A stretch of 34,851 nt of DNA from Ilyomonas sp964658445 (lineage in GTDB: Bacteria; Bacteroidota; Bacteroidia; Chitinophagales; Chitinophagaceae), in the NCBI GenBank assembly GCA_964658445.1, contig CAZZZH010000010.1:1-34851 (forward strand). Reading direction: 5' to 3'. The first letter of the stretch is position 1; every line of letters begins with the position of its first letter. Of the stretch, positions 7,528 to 15,417 are shown piece by piece. The notes beneath the pieces were generated by a model. That model saw only the letters and a program-made list of their open reading frames with translations. It was not told the origin of the DNA and searched no databases. The position numbers and the translations under genes were made by a program.

Positions 7528-8244
7528 ATGAAAACAGCGCTGATTGGTTATGGCAAAATGGGTAAAGCCATTGAAGAAATCCTTTTGCAGAAAGGGCATG
7601 AAGTGGTATTGCGTGTCAGCAGCCGCACAGCCGATGAAATGACTACAGCTTATCTTCAGCAAGCTGATGTGGCTATTGAATTTACGTCGCCGCATAGTGC
7701 AGTGCAGAATATAAAAAAATGCGTGGATGCTAATGTTCCTGTTGTTTGCGGCTCTACCGGGTGGCTGCAGCACTGGCAGGAAGTGAAGCAATATGTAGAA
7801 GCTAAAAATGGCGCCTTACTCTATGCCAGCAATTTTAGCATTGGCGTCAATTTATTCTTTGAATTAAACACGCATCTTGCCCGGCTGATGTCTTCTTATC
7901 AAGATTACAATGTAAGCATACGAGAGGTTCATCACACGCAAAAAAAAGACGCACCAAGCGGAACAGCCATTACATTGGCTGAGCAAATACTTCAATTCTC
8001 AAAGCAAAAACTAAGCTGGGTCAATCATCCTTCGGCAAACCCCAATGAGTTACAAATTGAAAGCATTCGCGTTGATCCTGCGCCAGGCACACACATTGTA
8101 AATTACAGCAATGAGATTGATGATATCGAAATAAAACATACGGCACATAACCGCCGTGGTTTCGCAGCAGGAGCCGTAATGGCTGCTTGTTTCTTGCAAG
8201 ACAAAAAAGGGATTTTTACAATGAAGGATGTACTATCTCTGTAA
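7528..8244 (+). CDS. dapB: 4-hydroxy-tetrahydrodipicolinate reductase
   Basis: This 238-residue enzyme reduces the dihydrodipicolinate precursor with NAD(P)H in the diaminopimelate/lysine pathway, which also feeds peptidoglycan. The nucleotide-binding motif is at the N-terminus (IGYGKMGKAI, 6-15). EFTSP (51-55) and CGSTGW (74-79) line the cofactor site. The signature EVHHTQKKDAPSGTA (133-147) holds the catalytic His pair and the lysine/DAPSGTA substrate loop. It is slightly short for the family, as is usual in Bacteroidota. It lies ten bases after the DUF5683 gene, at the end of the par cluster, converging on the M56 peptidase gene. Confidence 0.95.
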   Translation: MKTALIGYGKMGKAIEEILLQKGHEVVLRVSSRTADEMTTAYLQQADVAIEFTSPHSAVQNIKKCVDANVPVVCGSTGWLQHWQEVKQYVEAKNGALLYASNFSIGVNLFFELNTHLARLMSSYQDYNVSIREVHHTQKKDAPSGTAITLAEQILQFSKQKLSWVNHPSANPNELQIESIRVDPAPGTHIVNYSNEIDDIEIKHTAHNRRGFAAGAVMAACFLQDKKGIFTMKDVLSL

Positions 8245-8318
8245 GATCCTTACGCTAAGAGAAGTCGTTTGTTTCGCCACAAAACTTAGATTTTACTGCT
8301 CTTATTATTTGGTAAGTG

Positions 8319-8348
8319 AAGCAATGAAAAGCTGGCTTTTTATTGCTT
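8319..8348. terminator. Bidirectional terminator between dapB and the M56 peptidase gene
   Basis: AAGCAATGAAAAGC (8319-8332) pairs with GCTTTTTATTGCTT (8335-8348), with one G-U pair and a very small loop if fully closed. A/T-rich arms supply a U tract in both directions. The right arm overlaps the stop codon of the minus-strand gene (8340-8342). Confidence 0.5.
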
Positions 8349-10292
8349 GATTTCGATAATGATATTCAGCGTTGTGCTATCGTTATTGCTGATGATATGA
8401 ATGGTTTTAGAAGCACTGTTAGGATGGACAGCATCTTGCTGATAAACCGGTTCTGAAAAGATATTAATTGGCGGCGGCGGTACGTCCGGTGAGCCTATAA
8501 CATTACTTCTGTTGTCATCGTTGTCGTTCAAATGTAAAGCTTGCGGCGGTAAGGGCGCAACCAATGGCGCATTACTGATAGAGTATGAAGCTCGGATACT
8601 ATCGGCTTGCCATTTTTTTATCCATTCCTTTTGTTTTTTGCTAAGCTCTTTCTGCTGCAAACTTTGTTTTAATAATAGTCCATTCAGTAGTTGAGATGAT
8701 TTAACGACGGAGTCTTCAATGGCTTTAAAATTTAGATTCTGAAGTGCACACAAAGCATCGCCGCTAAGCTTTTGAAGAAGATCTCCGCTAAAATTAAAAG
8801 TTAGCTTCATGTTATTCAACTTTGCCAGCTGTTCTCCGGCATTTACCGCATTTTTCTTGGCTACTTCATTTATCTTATTTTGAATAGCATTGGTATTGAT
8901 TGGTATAGAAGAAAGTGAATCGAATAAGGTTGGCACTTCGTTCTGAACCGCTTGCCAATTAATGTTAGCAAGGCTTTGCGCTGTTTGTTTCTTTGCATCA
9001 ACCAACATCTTTTGCCAAGCAGCAGAAGATAAGGCTGTTATCACCTGAGGCACGGCTTCCTGCATTGCCTTACGGGCCACAAGTAAACTGCTTTGTGTCA
9101 GGCTGTCTTGCAAAGTTTTATCTGCTTCTGCCAGCGATTGAGCTACATCTTCCTGCAGCGATTTCGAAAACAACGAAGCTGCATTGAAGAAAGGATTGTC
9201 TACTTGTGCAGTGAGTGGCGTAACTACAATTTTTTTATCGACTTCTTTAATGTTATTTGCCGTTGGTTTAGCCAAACTATTTTCTACCGGCTGCAGCCAG
9301 GCTATTGAAAACAGTAAAGCTGTAATTAAAAACAAGGCAATTACCTGGTGTTTATAATTAAATGTCTTTTGTGGCTGAATCATTCTTTTCACACGCTGCA
9401 ACAGCTCGCCTTTCCGTGTTGAAGCTGCACTCATCTGCAAGCCTGTTGTTTCATTATTTTGATAATAAGCGATGCTTAGCAATGCTTCTGCATACATTGC
9501 TGCATTGTAATCGAATTGCAGAACCCAATCATCGCAGCAGTTCTCTCTTTCTTCTTTTATCTGCCGGCTTAGAAGTCTTGTAAAAGGATTAAAGAACAAT
9601 ATAATTTCAACCACGCTTGCCAATAAATTGATGAGATAATCTGACCGCCTGATATGAGCAAGCTCGTGCAGTAATACCGCTTCCAACTGTTCTGTCGTCA
9701 GCTGGTTTACGCTTGCAAAAGGCAATAAGATAATAGGTTTTATGTATCCAATCGTCATCGGGCTTTTGGCTAAAGAAGAAAGATGAACAGTAACACTTTG
9801 TAAGATATTCAACCGGTCGGCCGTTTCGTTTACAAACCGCTGCCAGCCTGCATTTGGGGGTTGCAATGCAGAAGAACTAAGCTGTTGGGTAAACCGGAAA
9901 GCGCGTATCCATTTTATCACCAGAAGAAGCAATAAAAAAAGATAAGCGATAGACAGGTAAGGTAATGTTTCCTCGGCTTTGATGAGATAGGATAGCAGAC
10001 TGCCATCTGTCCAAAGAGGTTGTGTATAAACCGTATCGTGCTGCGATAGTAATTGCTCTGCCTGAACAGAAGCCGTATGGCAATGACGATAATAAAACTG
10101 CAAGGTGGTAACAAACCAAACAAAGCCTCCGGCCTGTGCGCATGCTGCGGTGATATACTTTATCGAAGATGATTGTTTGGCAATGCCATTCACTACAATT
10201 ACGATTAACCACAACAGGAAGATCTGCCATAAACTATTGGCAATCGCATAGCCCAAAGCTTGTAGAAAAGGAACCTGCAGATAAGAAAACAT
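8340..10292 (-). CDS. M56 (BlaR1/MecR1-type) membrane metallopeptidase
   Basis: This is a 650-residue membrane protein. Helices lie at about 12-36, 45-66, 112-130, 222-238 and 315-335. The zinc motif HELAH (209-213) and downstream ERENCCDDW (248-256) are characteristic of peptidase family M56. In the family, signal perception activates the protease, which leads to loss of the partner BlaI-type repressor. Unlike classical BlaR1, the C-terminus has no penicillin-binding motifs. It is a roughly 310-residue extracytoplasmic region with repeated helical segments, a basic stretch (KELSKKQKEWIKKW) and a proline-rich patch (PDVPPPPINIF). The sensed signal is unknown. The start codon is two bases after the stop codon of the repressor gene, so the pair is one operon. 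Confidence 0.9.
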   Translation of the reverse strand: MFSYLQVPFLQALGYAIANSLWQIFLLWLIVIVVNGIAKQSSSIKYITAACAQAGGFVWFVTTLQFYYRHCHTASVQAEQLLSQHDTVYTQPLWTDGSLLSYLIKAEETLPYLSIAYLFLLLLLVIKWIRAFRFTQQLSSSALQPPNAGWQRFVNETADRLNILQSVTVHLSSLAKSPMTIGYIKPIILLPFASVNQLTTEQLEAVLLHELAHIRRSDYLINLLASVVEIILFFNPFTRLLSRQIKEERENCCDDWVLQFDYNAAMYAEALLSIAYYQNNETTGLQMSAASTRKGELLQRVKRMIQPQKTFNYKHQVIALFLITALLFSIAWLQPVENSLAKPTANNIKEVDKKIVVTPLTAQVDNPFFNAASLFSKSLQEDVAQSLAEADKTLQDSLTQSSLLVARKAMQEAVPQVITALSSAAWQKMLVDAKKQTAQSLANINWQAVQNEVPTLFDSLSSIPINTNAIQNKINEVAKKNAVNAGEQLAKLNNMKLTFNFSGDLLQKLSGDALCALQNLNFKAIEDSVVKSSQLLNGLLLKQSLQQKELSKKQKEWIKKWQADSIRASYSISNAPLVAPLPPQALHLNDNDDNRSNVIGSPDVPPPPINIFSEPVYQQDAVHPNSASKTIHIISNNDSTTLNIIIEIKQ

Positions 10293-10294
10293 AG

Positions 10295-10678
10295 CTAAGG
10301 TTTTTTCAGATTATCAAGTAATTTCTGAATCTCATTCAGTTCATCGGCAGAGGCTGCATTGTTTCCTAAAGCCTGCATCACCAACTGCGTGGCAGAGCCA
10401 CCAAAGAGCGAGTTCACCATTTTATCAACCAATTGTTTTTGTGTTCTTTCTTTTGAAATGAGAGCTTCATAAATATGCGTCTTGCTACTGTCATCCCGCT
10501 TTACAATTCCCTTCTCGTGCATAATCTGCATTAGCTTTAGTGTAGTTGTATATCCGCAATCTTTATAAGCGCTTAGTTCTTCATGCACTTCGCGTACAGT
10601 CGCTTTTTTCTTATCCCAAAGCACCGCCAATATCTCCAACTCGCTTTCGGTAGGCTTTATTGTTTTATGTTCAATCAT
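10295..10678 (-). CDS. BlaI/MecI/CopY-family transcriptional repressor
   Basis: This 127-residue protein has an N-terminal winged helix: PTESELEILAVLWDKKKATVREV (about 10-32) leads to the recognition helix region GYTTTLKLMQIMHEKG (about 42-57) and the wing IVKRDD. The C-terminal part (KERTQKQLVDKMVNSLFGG and following) is the helical dimerisation domain. BlaI-type repressors bind as dimers to a palindrome at their own promoter and are inactivated through an M56 protease. That protease gene follows after two bases. A palindrome lies just upstream of the start codon, so autoregulation is likely. The regulon could include genes elsewhere; no beta-lactamase is in the window. Confidence 0.92.
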   Translation of the reverse strand: MIEHKTIKPTESELEILAVLWDKKKATVREVHEELSAYKDCGYTTTLKLMQIMHEKGIVKRDDSSKTHIYEALISKERTQKQLVDKMVNSLFGGSATQLVMQALGNNAASADELNEIQKLLDNLKKP

Positions 10679-10681
10679 TGT

Positions 10682-10708
10682 TACGATTTTTTTCGTAGTG
10701 CAAATTAA
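10682..10708 (-). promoter_or_regulatory. Probable BlaI-type operator and promoter box
   Basis: TACGA (10682-10686), six T residues, then TCGTA (10693-10697) form a perfect five-base dyad, beginning four bases upstream of the repressor ATG. On the minus strand TTAATTTG (10708 down to 10701), 7 of 8 to TAnnTTTG, lies just ahead. This puts the expected transcription start inside the dyad, so a bound repressor would block initiation. No good -33 TTG was seen. Confidence 0.5.
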
Positions 10709-10778
10709 AGCAAGCTTTTTTATGTAATGTTAAGATAATGTTTTATCGGATATTTTTTTAAAAAGAAAGGTTTATAAG

Positions 10779-11621
10779 CTACAAGAGCATGTTATCAATT
10801 AAACGAACACCGCCTATAAAGGCTGCAACCAAGGCTACGGTTGGTTTATTCTCATTAATACTATTAACTGCTTTTAGTGTTTCTGCGTCTCTTATTTCAA
10901 CATATTCTATTGTTTGAAAACCTGCGTCTGTTATGGTTTGTACAGCTTGGCGGGTAAGTACAGGTATGGAAAAATTAAGTTTATTTTCCTTGATAAAGGA
11001 AAGGGCTTTGTATAATGCTGTAGCTCTTTGTTTATATTCCTCACTTAGCCTCATATTACGGCTGCTCATGGCGAGACCGCCAGCTTCTCTGACAGTAGGA
11101 TAGATAATGATATCAATAGAGGATTTGGTTAGTTTAATCAGTCTTTTTATTACCATGCATTGCTGATAATCTTTTTGACCAAAATAAGCCCGGTGAGGTT
11201 GAATAATAGTAAACAATCTATTCACTACCTGGCACACACCCTGAAAATGACCAAGACGATATTGCCCTTCCAATGTTGTTTCCAGCTCACCTAAGTCGTA
11301 ATGTTCAGAAGGTTTTCCTTCCGGGTACATCTCTTCTACCGACGGAAGAAATAAAAAATTGTTTCCAGCTTCTGTCAGTTGCAGAATATCACTTTCAATT
11401 GTTACAGGATATTTATTAAAATCGTTGCTGTCATTGAATTGTGCAGGATTTATAAAGATGCTGCAAACGGTTATATCATTCTGTTGGCAACTGGCTTTTA
11501 TAAGCGATAGATGACCTTGATGCAGCGCACCCATGGTAGGCACAAAGCCGATGGTTTTACCTTCTGATTTCAGCGCTTCAATTTTTTCGTGAATGTCTTT
11601 TTTCTGTTTGTATAAAATCAT
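10779..11621 (-). CDS. panC: Pantothenate synthetase (pantoate-beta-alanine ligase)
   Basis: From ATG 11621 this is a 280-residue enzyme, the usual PanC length. It joins pantoate and beta-alanine with ATP to make pantothenate, the CoA precursor. The nucleotidyl-transferase motif HQGH (34-37, in PTMGALHQGHLSL), the INPAQF strand (57-62), GHFQGV (124-129), YFGQKDYQQ (146-154) and MSSRN (185-189, the KMSKS-like loop) are all present. An in-frame ATG at 11675 would add 18 non-conserved residues and lies upstream of the apparent promoter, so it is rejected. No panB or panD is adjacent. It reads toward the repressor gene with a 100-base gap and is probably its own transcription unit. Confidence 0.93.
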   Translation of the reverse strand: MILYKQKKDIHEKIEALKSEGKTIGFVPTMGALHQGHLSLIKASCQQNDITVCSIFINPAQFNDSNDFNKYPVTIESDILQLTEAGNNFLFLPSVEEMYPEGKPSEHYDLGELETTLEGQYRLGHFQGVCQVVNRLFTIIQPHRAYFGQKDYQQCMVIKRLIKLTKSSIDIIIYPTVREAGGLAMSSRNMRLSEEYKQRATALYKALSFIKENKLNFSIPVLTRQAVQTITDAGFQTIEYVEIRDAETLKAVNSINENKPTVALVAAFIGGVRLIDNMLL

Positions 11622-11645
11622 AAATGGCTTTGCAGGAGTCAGGCG

Positions 11646-11676
11646 CAAAATGAACGAAAAGCATTCATTTAGCAAA
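11646..11676 (-). promoter_or_regulatory. panC promoter
   Basis: On the minus strand TTTG (11676 down to 11673) is separated by 19 bases from TCATTTTG (11653 down to 11646), which is 7 of 8 to TAnnTTTG. It leaves a leader of roughly 20 bases before ATG 11621 and supports that start over the upstream one. Confidence 0.45.
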
Positions 11677-11749
11677 GCATATTTTGGCGGAGAAAAAAGT
11701 AAGGAATGATAAATAAAAAGGTTAAAGTTGGCCTGGCAGGCAAGTCAAT

Positions 11750-11781
11750 AAAAAAGCGCAGGTTTCGGTCTGCGCTTTTTT
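11750..11781 (-). terminator. Intrinsic terminator after the 80-residue gene
   Basis: GCGCAG (11756-11761) pairs with CTGCGC (11770-11775), extended by six A-T pairs on either side. The run of T residues in both orientations makes a compact intrinsic terminator. It begins one base past the minus-strand stop codon at 11783-11785. Confidence 0.8.
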
Positions 11782-11782
11782 A

Positions 11783-12025
11783 TTAATTGTTACAAAAGAT
11801 AAATAATTCGTGTTCCGATTTTTCGCCGCAAAAGGCTTTCAGCAGGCGGTGACGACCGGTTACTTTTTTGTGTTCATTCATGTCTATTACCTCATTGGTA
11901 ACGACAAAAGCATTAAAGGATTCAATGTAGGGAAACAGTTTTTTCATGTTCTGTTTTTCTGTTTCAATTTCCTCCAAGCTTAGGATACTATCTTTTGGCT
12001 TCAGCAATATCAATTCCCTTTCCAT
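11783..12025 (-). CDS. Hypothetical small protein, 80 residues
   Basis: I do not recognise this protein. It is a soluble, charged polypeptide (ERELILLKPKDSILSLEEIE at the start, HKKVTGRHRLLKAFCGEKSE near the end) with no signal peptide or membrane segment and two cysteines in the C-terminal third. Support for it being real comes from the well-placed strong terminator right after the stop codon, an ordinary amino-acid composition, and the lack of any competing frame. It is divergent from the FUSC gene, with 137 bases between the start codons. No clear promoter was identified. Confidence 0.6.
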   Translation of the reverse strand: MERELILLKPKDSILSLEEIETEKQNMKKLFPYIESFNAFVVTNEVIDMNEHKKVTGRHRLLKAFCGEKSEHELFIFCNN

Positions 12026-12148
12026 GACTCTTTCGTTTGTTTAAAGAATACTAAATTGATACCAAAAATAGAGCATGGTTTATTGTGTGCAGAACATGTT
12101 CATTATTTTAATCAAATCTTAAGGCAACGTTTAAACATACTATCCTCT

Positions 12149-12156
12149 TAAGTTTG
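12149..12156 (+). promoter_or_regulatory. -7 promoter box of the FUSC gene
   Basis: TAAGTTTG matches TAnnTTTG exactly and ends six bases before ATG 12163, implying a leaderless or near-leaderless transcript. No convincing -33 TTG at the right distance was seen. Confidence 0.4.
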
Positions 12157-12162
12157 CAAAGC

Positions 12163-14400
12163 ATGTCGGCAAAAGAAGAGACAATACGAAAGCTTCGCAG
12201 ATATCTTGGCAGTCAGAATCTGTACACTAGCCTGCGGCTTACGGTTGCCGCGCTTTTGCCAGCCGTTATTCTTTATCATTATCACCTGCTGGCAAGCGCT
12301 ATTGCCTTGCCGTTGGGAGCTATGTTTACAGGGCTTAGCGATAGTCCCGGTCCCTTACATCATCGTCGCAATAGCTTGGTCATTTCGGTTGTAATGAACT
12401 TTGCCGTAATCCTTATCGCAGGCGCTTTGCATGCTTACATTCCTCTGGTTATTGTATCGCTTATTTTGCTCAGTCTTTTTTTCTCTTTGATAGCAGTATA
12501 TGGTACACGTGCAGGTTCTTTAGGGCTGAACGCATTGATTGTTTTTATTTTCAATATCGACGGGCATTTATTGGCTACCGGCACAGTATTGCACGAAGCA
12601 ATTTTGTTTGCGGCCGGCGGTATTTGGTATGTTTTGCTCAGCCTGTTGCTTTACACTTTACGGCCTTACCGCCTAATGCAGCAAATGCTGGGCGAATGCC
12701 TGATAGAGATAGCCGGCTACCTGCAGACCAAGGGCGGCTTTTATAGCGATAAACCCGATTATGAGGACTTGAATAAGAGACTTATCCGCTACCAGGTGTC
12801 TATCCGGCAAATGCAGGACGACCTGCGCGAGCTTTTGTTCAAAACAAGAAGCATTATCGAAGAATCAACCACAATGGGCCGGCGGCTAATGTTGGTGTTT
12901 TTAGATAGCATCGATTTGATGGAGCGCGTAATGACGTCGCAATACAATTATGATGAACTGCATACAAAATTCAGCGGCTCTGTTATTCTCGATACTATTA
13001 AAAAGCAGATTACAATTCTATCGGTTGAATTGCATGATGCAGGGCTGGCTTTGCAGGCTGGTTTTCCGGCTGGTAGCCACTGCAACCTCGATGCTTTGCA
13101 GGAAGCAACCATGACTGAATTTTTTGACCTTCGAAAAAAGGAACTCACCGAAAACAACATTGAAGACTTTATTGCTTTACGGCAAATTTTATACAGCCTC
13201 CAGGATATAACCGAGCGTGTTAAAAGACTTAGGATAAGCACTTATTACGATGCCAAAAGCGATAAAAATTTTAAGCCTGACGTTGACCTTGAAAAATTTG
13301 TTACGCACAATGAAATTGACCCTGATATCTTGTGGAATAATATTACTCTGAAATCTTCCAATTTCCGTCATGCGATAAGGCTTACAGCAGGTTTACTCAT
13401 CGGGTATATTATCTCTCTTTTTTTTCCTTTGGGTCATAGCTATTGGATTTTACTAACCATTGCTGTTATCATAAAACCGGCTTACAGCATCACGCGTCGG
13501 CGAAACCTTCAGCGTGTTGGCGGTACAATTGTCGGTGCTGTTGTCGGGTTTGGATTACTGTATCTGATAAGCAATACAACGGCTGTTTTTGTCATCATGA
13601 TTGCTACAATGGTTGTTGCTTACAGTTTTTTAAAACTGAATTATTTTATCAGTAGTGCAGGCATCACTTTGTATGTGTTGCTTTCGTTTAGCTTTTTGAA
13701 TGCAGCGGGGTTCCATACGGCGCTTGGCGACAGAGTAATTGACACTATATTGGGCTCTGCCATTGCATGGCTGGTTGCGGTTTTTATATTGCCTACCTGG
13801 GAGCATGAACAGATAGAAGAAGAAGTAGCTAAAGCCATATTGGCCAACCGCATTTATTTTGATACTGTCGCCAGTTATTTTTTAGGAAAGCCGGTTGATA
13901 CCACTACATTCAAGTTGCATAGAAAAGATGCTTTCGTAGCATTGGCTAATCTTTCTGATACGTTTCAACGTATGTTGAGCGAGCCTAAAAGCCGTCAGGT
14001 AAAAATGGCGCATTATCATCAATTGGTAGCTACTAACCACACGCTTACTTCTTATATTGCCTCGCTTTCTTATTATGCGCAACGGGCAGAAGGCAAGTAT
14101 ACGTCGCAGGAGTTTGCACCGATGATCAGCCAGATAGACCACCAATTCGACATTGCCAATGAAGTTCTGCAACATCACCAAACAACAAAAGCATCAGAAG
14201 TAAAACTATTACAACCGGTGAGTGCAAAGGTGCAGGAACTGCTGGCAAAAAGAAGGCAGGAAATTATTGCCGGAGCTAGTGATATGGAAACGCCTGTTAG
14301 AAAAATGTTGTCGGATTTGAAAACAATCACTGATCAGTTTGAGTTGATTAGTACTGCAACCGTCGATGAGATTAGAATACTGGAAAAGATAACAGAATAA
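12163..14400 (+). CDS. FUSC-family inner-membrane protein (YccS/YhfK-like)
   Basis: From ATG 12163 this is a 745-residue protein with the duplicated FUSC architecture. The first hydrophobic block of about six helices covers roughly residues 22-170 (LTVAALLPAVILYHYHL through WYVLLSLLLYTLRPY). A long soluble helical region runs from about 175 to 385. A second membrane block covers about 385-545 (RLTAGLLIGYIISLFFPLGHSYW, the FUSC core with RRRNLQRVGGTIVGAV, through AIAWLVAVFILPTWE). A soluble tail follows. The family resembles aromatic-acid and fusaric-acid exporters, but the bacterial YccS-type members have no assigned substrate. A TTG three codons earlier (12154) is in frame but lies inside the -7 box, so ATG is preferred. 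A strong terminator follows the stop codon. Confidence 0.88.
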   Translation: MSAKEETIRKLRRYLGSQNLYTSLRLTVAALLPAVILYHYHLLASAIALPLGAMFTGLSDSPGPLHHRRNSLVISVVMNFAVILIAGALHAYIPLVIVSLILLSLFFSLIAVYGTRAGSLGLNALIVFIFNIDGHLLATGTVLHEAILFAAGGIWYVLLSLLLYTLRPYRLMQQMLGECLIEIAGYLQTKGGFYSDKPDYEDLNKRLIRYQVSIRQMQDDLRELLFKTRSIIEESTTMGRRLMLVFLDSIDLMERVMTSQYNYDELHTKFSGSVILDTIKKQITILSVELHDAGLALQAGFPAGSHCNLDALQEATMTEFFDLRKKELTENNIEDFIALRQILYSLQDITERVKRLRISTYYDAKSDKNFKPDVDLEKFVTHNEIDPDILWNNITLKSSNFRHAIRLTAGLLIGYIISLFFPLGHSYWILLTIAVIIKPAYSITRRRNLQRVGGTIVGAVVGFGLLYLISNTTAVFVIMIATMVVAYSFLKLNYFISSAGITLYVLLSFSFLNAAGFHTALGDRVIDTILGSAIAWLVAVFILPTWEHEQIEEEVAKAILANRIYFDTVASYFLGKPVDTTTFKLHRKDAFVALANLSDTFQRMLSEPKSRQVKMAHYHQLVATNHTLTSYIASLSYYAQRAEGKYTSQEFAPMISQIDHQFDIANEVLQHHQTTKASEVKLLQPVSAKVQELLAKRRQEIIAGASDMETPVRKMLSDLKTITDQFELISTATVDEIRILEKITE

Positions 14401-14426
14401 AACAGCAGTTAATCAACTGCTGTTTT
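14399..14426. terminator. Bidirectional terminator
   Basis: A perfect twelve-base stem, AAAACAGCAGTT (14399-14410) and AACTGCTGTTTT (14415-14426), with loop AATC, overlaps the last two bases of the FUSC stop codon. It lies five bases past the stop codon of the opposing 71-residue gene, serving both. Confidence 0.8.
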
Positions 14427-14431
14427 ATGGA

Positions 14432-14647
14432 TTAATTGCTTTGCCTGTTGCTTGCTGGTTTATCTTCTTTCCGAACGCCGGTTCCCGAATATTTCCCCTT
14501 AGCGCTATTGTCGGCTGTACTCACGCTGTAATCATCCTGGGAGTCGTTACCATTGTCGGGAAGCTTTTTGTAAGCATCGCTCTCCTGTTGTTTTTTACCC
14601 GGCTTTACATTGGCTTTTTCCTGAGTGTTTTTGTTTTTGTTCGACAT
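14432..14647 (-). CDS. Hypothetical small hydrophilic protein, 71 residues
   Basis: I do not recognise this protein. It is very hydrophilic and probably disordered: it starts SNKNKNTQEKANVKPGKKQQ and is rich in Lys, Asn, Ser, Asp and Gln, with no cysteine and almost no hydrophobic residues. ATG 14647 is preferred over an in-frame ATG at 14761, because the added segment changes character (hydrophobic, Phe/Tyr-rich) and would overlap the ruvA promoter. A possible minus-strand box TATCGTTG (14675 down to 14668) is 7 of 8 to the consensus. A shared terminator follows the stop codon. The biased composition makes the coding call moderate. Confidence 0.5.
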   Translation of the reverse strand: MSNKNKNTQEKANVKPGKKQQESDAYKKLPDNGNDSQDDYSVSTADNSAKGKYSGTGVRKEDKPASNRQSN

Positions 14648-14734
14648 GGCTTTTCTTTTTTCGGTACAACGATAATGCCATGGATAAAGAGCTGGAATAA
14701 GGCTTGCCAAAAAGGCTGATTCTGATTTTAAGTT

Positions 14735-14769
14735 TTTGAAAAATGGTATGTCCGAAAACAATACATTTG
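14735..14769 (+). promoter_or_regulatory. ruvA promoter
   Basis: TACATTTG (14762-14769) matches TAnnTTTG exactly. TTTG at 14735-14738 lies 23 bases upstream, slightly longer than the usual spacing. It leaves a leader of about ten bases before ATG 14787. Confidence 0.45.
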
Positions 14770-14786
14770 CCCATCGCGCGCCGGTT

Positions 14787-15374
14787 ATGATAGCTTTTGT
14801 AAGAGGAAATTTTATTTTCAGATCGCCTGCCCAGGTTATTGTAGATGTAAATGGCGTTGGCTATGAGCTTCAGATCAGCCTGAACACCTATTCTGCTATC
14901 AGCAGCAGCAGCAGCGGTCAGCTTGCAACCTATCTTCACATTACGGAAAATGCGCAGACGCTTTTTGGTTTTCACGATGCTGCAGAGAAAGACCTGTTTT
15001 TACAACTTATCAGTGTTTCTGGGGTTGGTGCATCAACTGCGCGAATGATGTTGTCTGGTATGAAGCCGGACGAAATTGTAAAAGCCATTTTATTGGGTAA
15101 TGCGAGACAATTGGAGGGCATTAAAGGAATTGGCAGAAAAACCGCTGAGCGTTTGATAGTCGAGTTGAAAGACAGATTGGGAAAACATAGTACAACTTCT
15201 GCCGAAGCATTTGCGCCTGCAAACAATACTATGGAGCAAGATGCGTTAATTGCTCTGACATCGCTGGGTATTGCAAGACCGGCTGCTGAAGCTGCTTTAA
15301 AAAAAGCCATCAAAATAGAACCCGGTTTTATAAATCTCGAAGAATTGATCCGTTTATCACTCAAAAATATGTAG
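14787..15374 (+). CDS. ruvA: Holliday junction branch migration protein RuvA
   Basis: From ATG 14787 this is a 195-residue protein. RuvA binds four-way junctions as a tetramer and loads the RuvB motor. The N-terminal OB-fold begins IAFVRGNFIFRSPAQVIVDVNGVGY. The two helix-hairpin-helix motifs are VSGVGASTARMML (about 75-87) and IKGIGRKTAERLIVEL (about 112-127). The C-terminal RuvB-contacting domain lies after an acidic/Ala-rich linker (about 147-195, DALIALTSLGIARPAAEAAL). An in-frame ATG at 14736 would add 17 residues of no family similarity and lies across the promoter, so it is rejected. sprA follows after 43 bases; a ruvA-sprA neighbourhood is familiar from other Bacteroidota. Confidence 0.94.
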   Translation: MIAFVRGNFIFRSPAQVIVDVNGVGYELQISLNTYSAISSSSSGQLATYLHITENAQTLFGFHDAAEKDLFLQLISVSGVGASTARMMLSGMKPDEIVKAILLGNARQLEGIKGIGRKTAERLIVELKDRLGKHSTTSAEAFAPANNTMEQDALIALTSLGIARPAAEAALKKAIKIEPGFINLEELIRLSLKNM

Positions 15375-15417
15375 GCCTATACAGCTAAATCTACTTAACT
15401 AAGGAAGCTAACTGACA

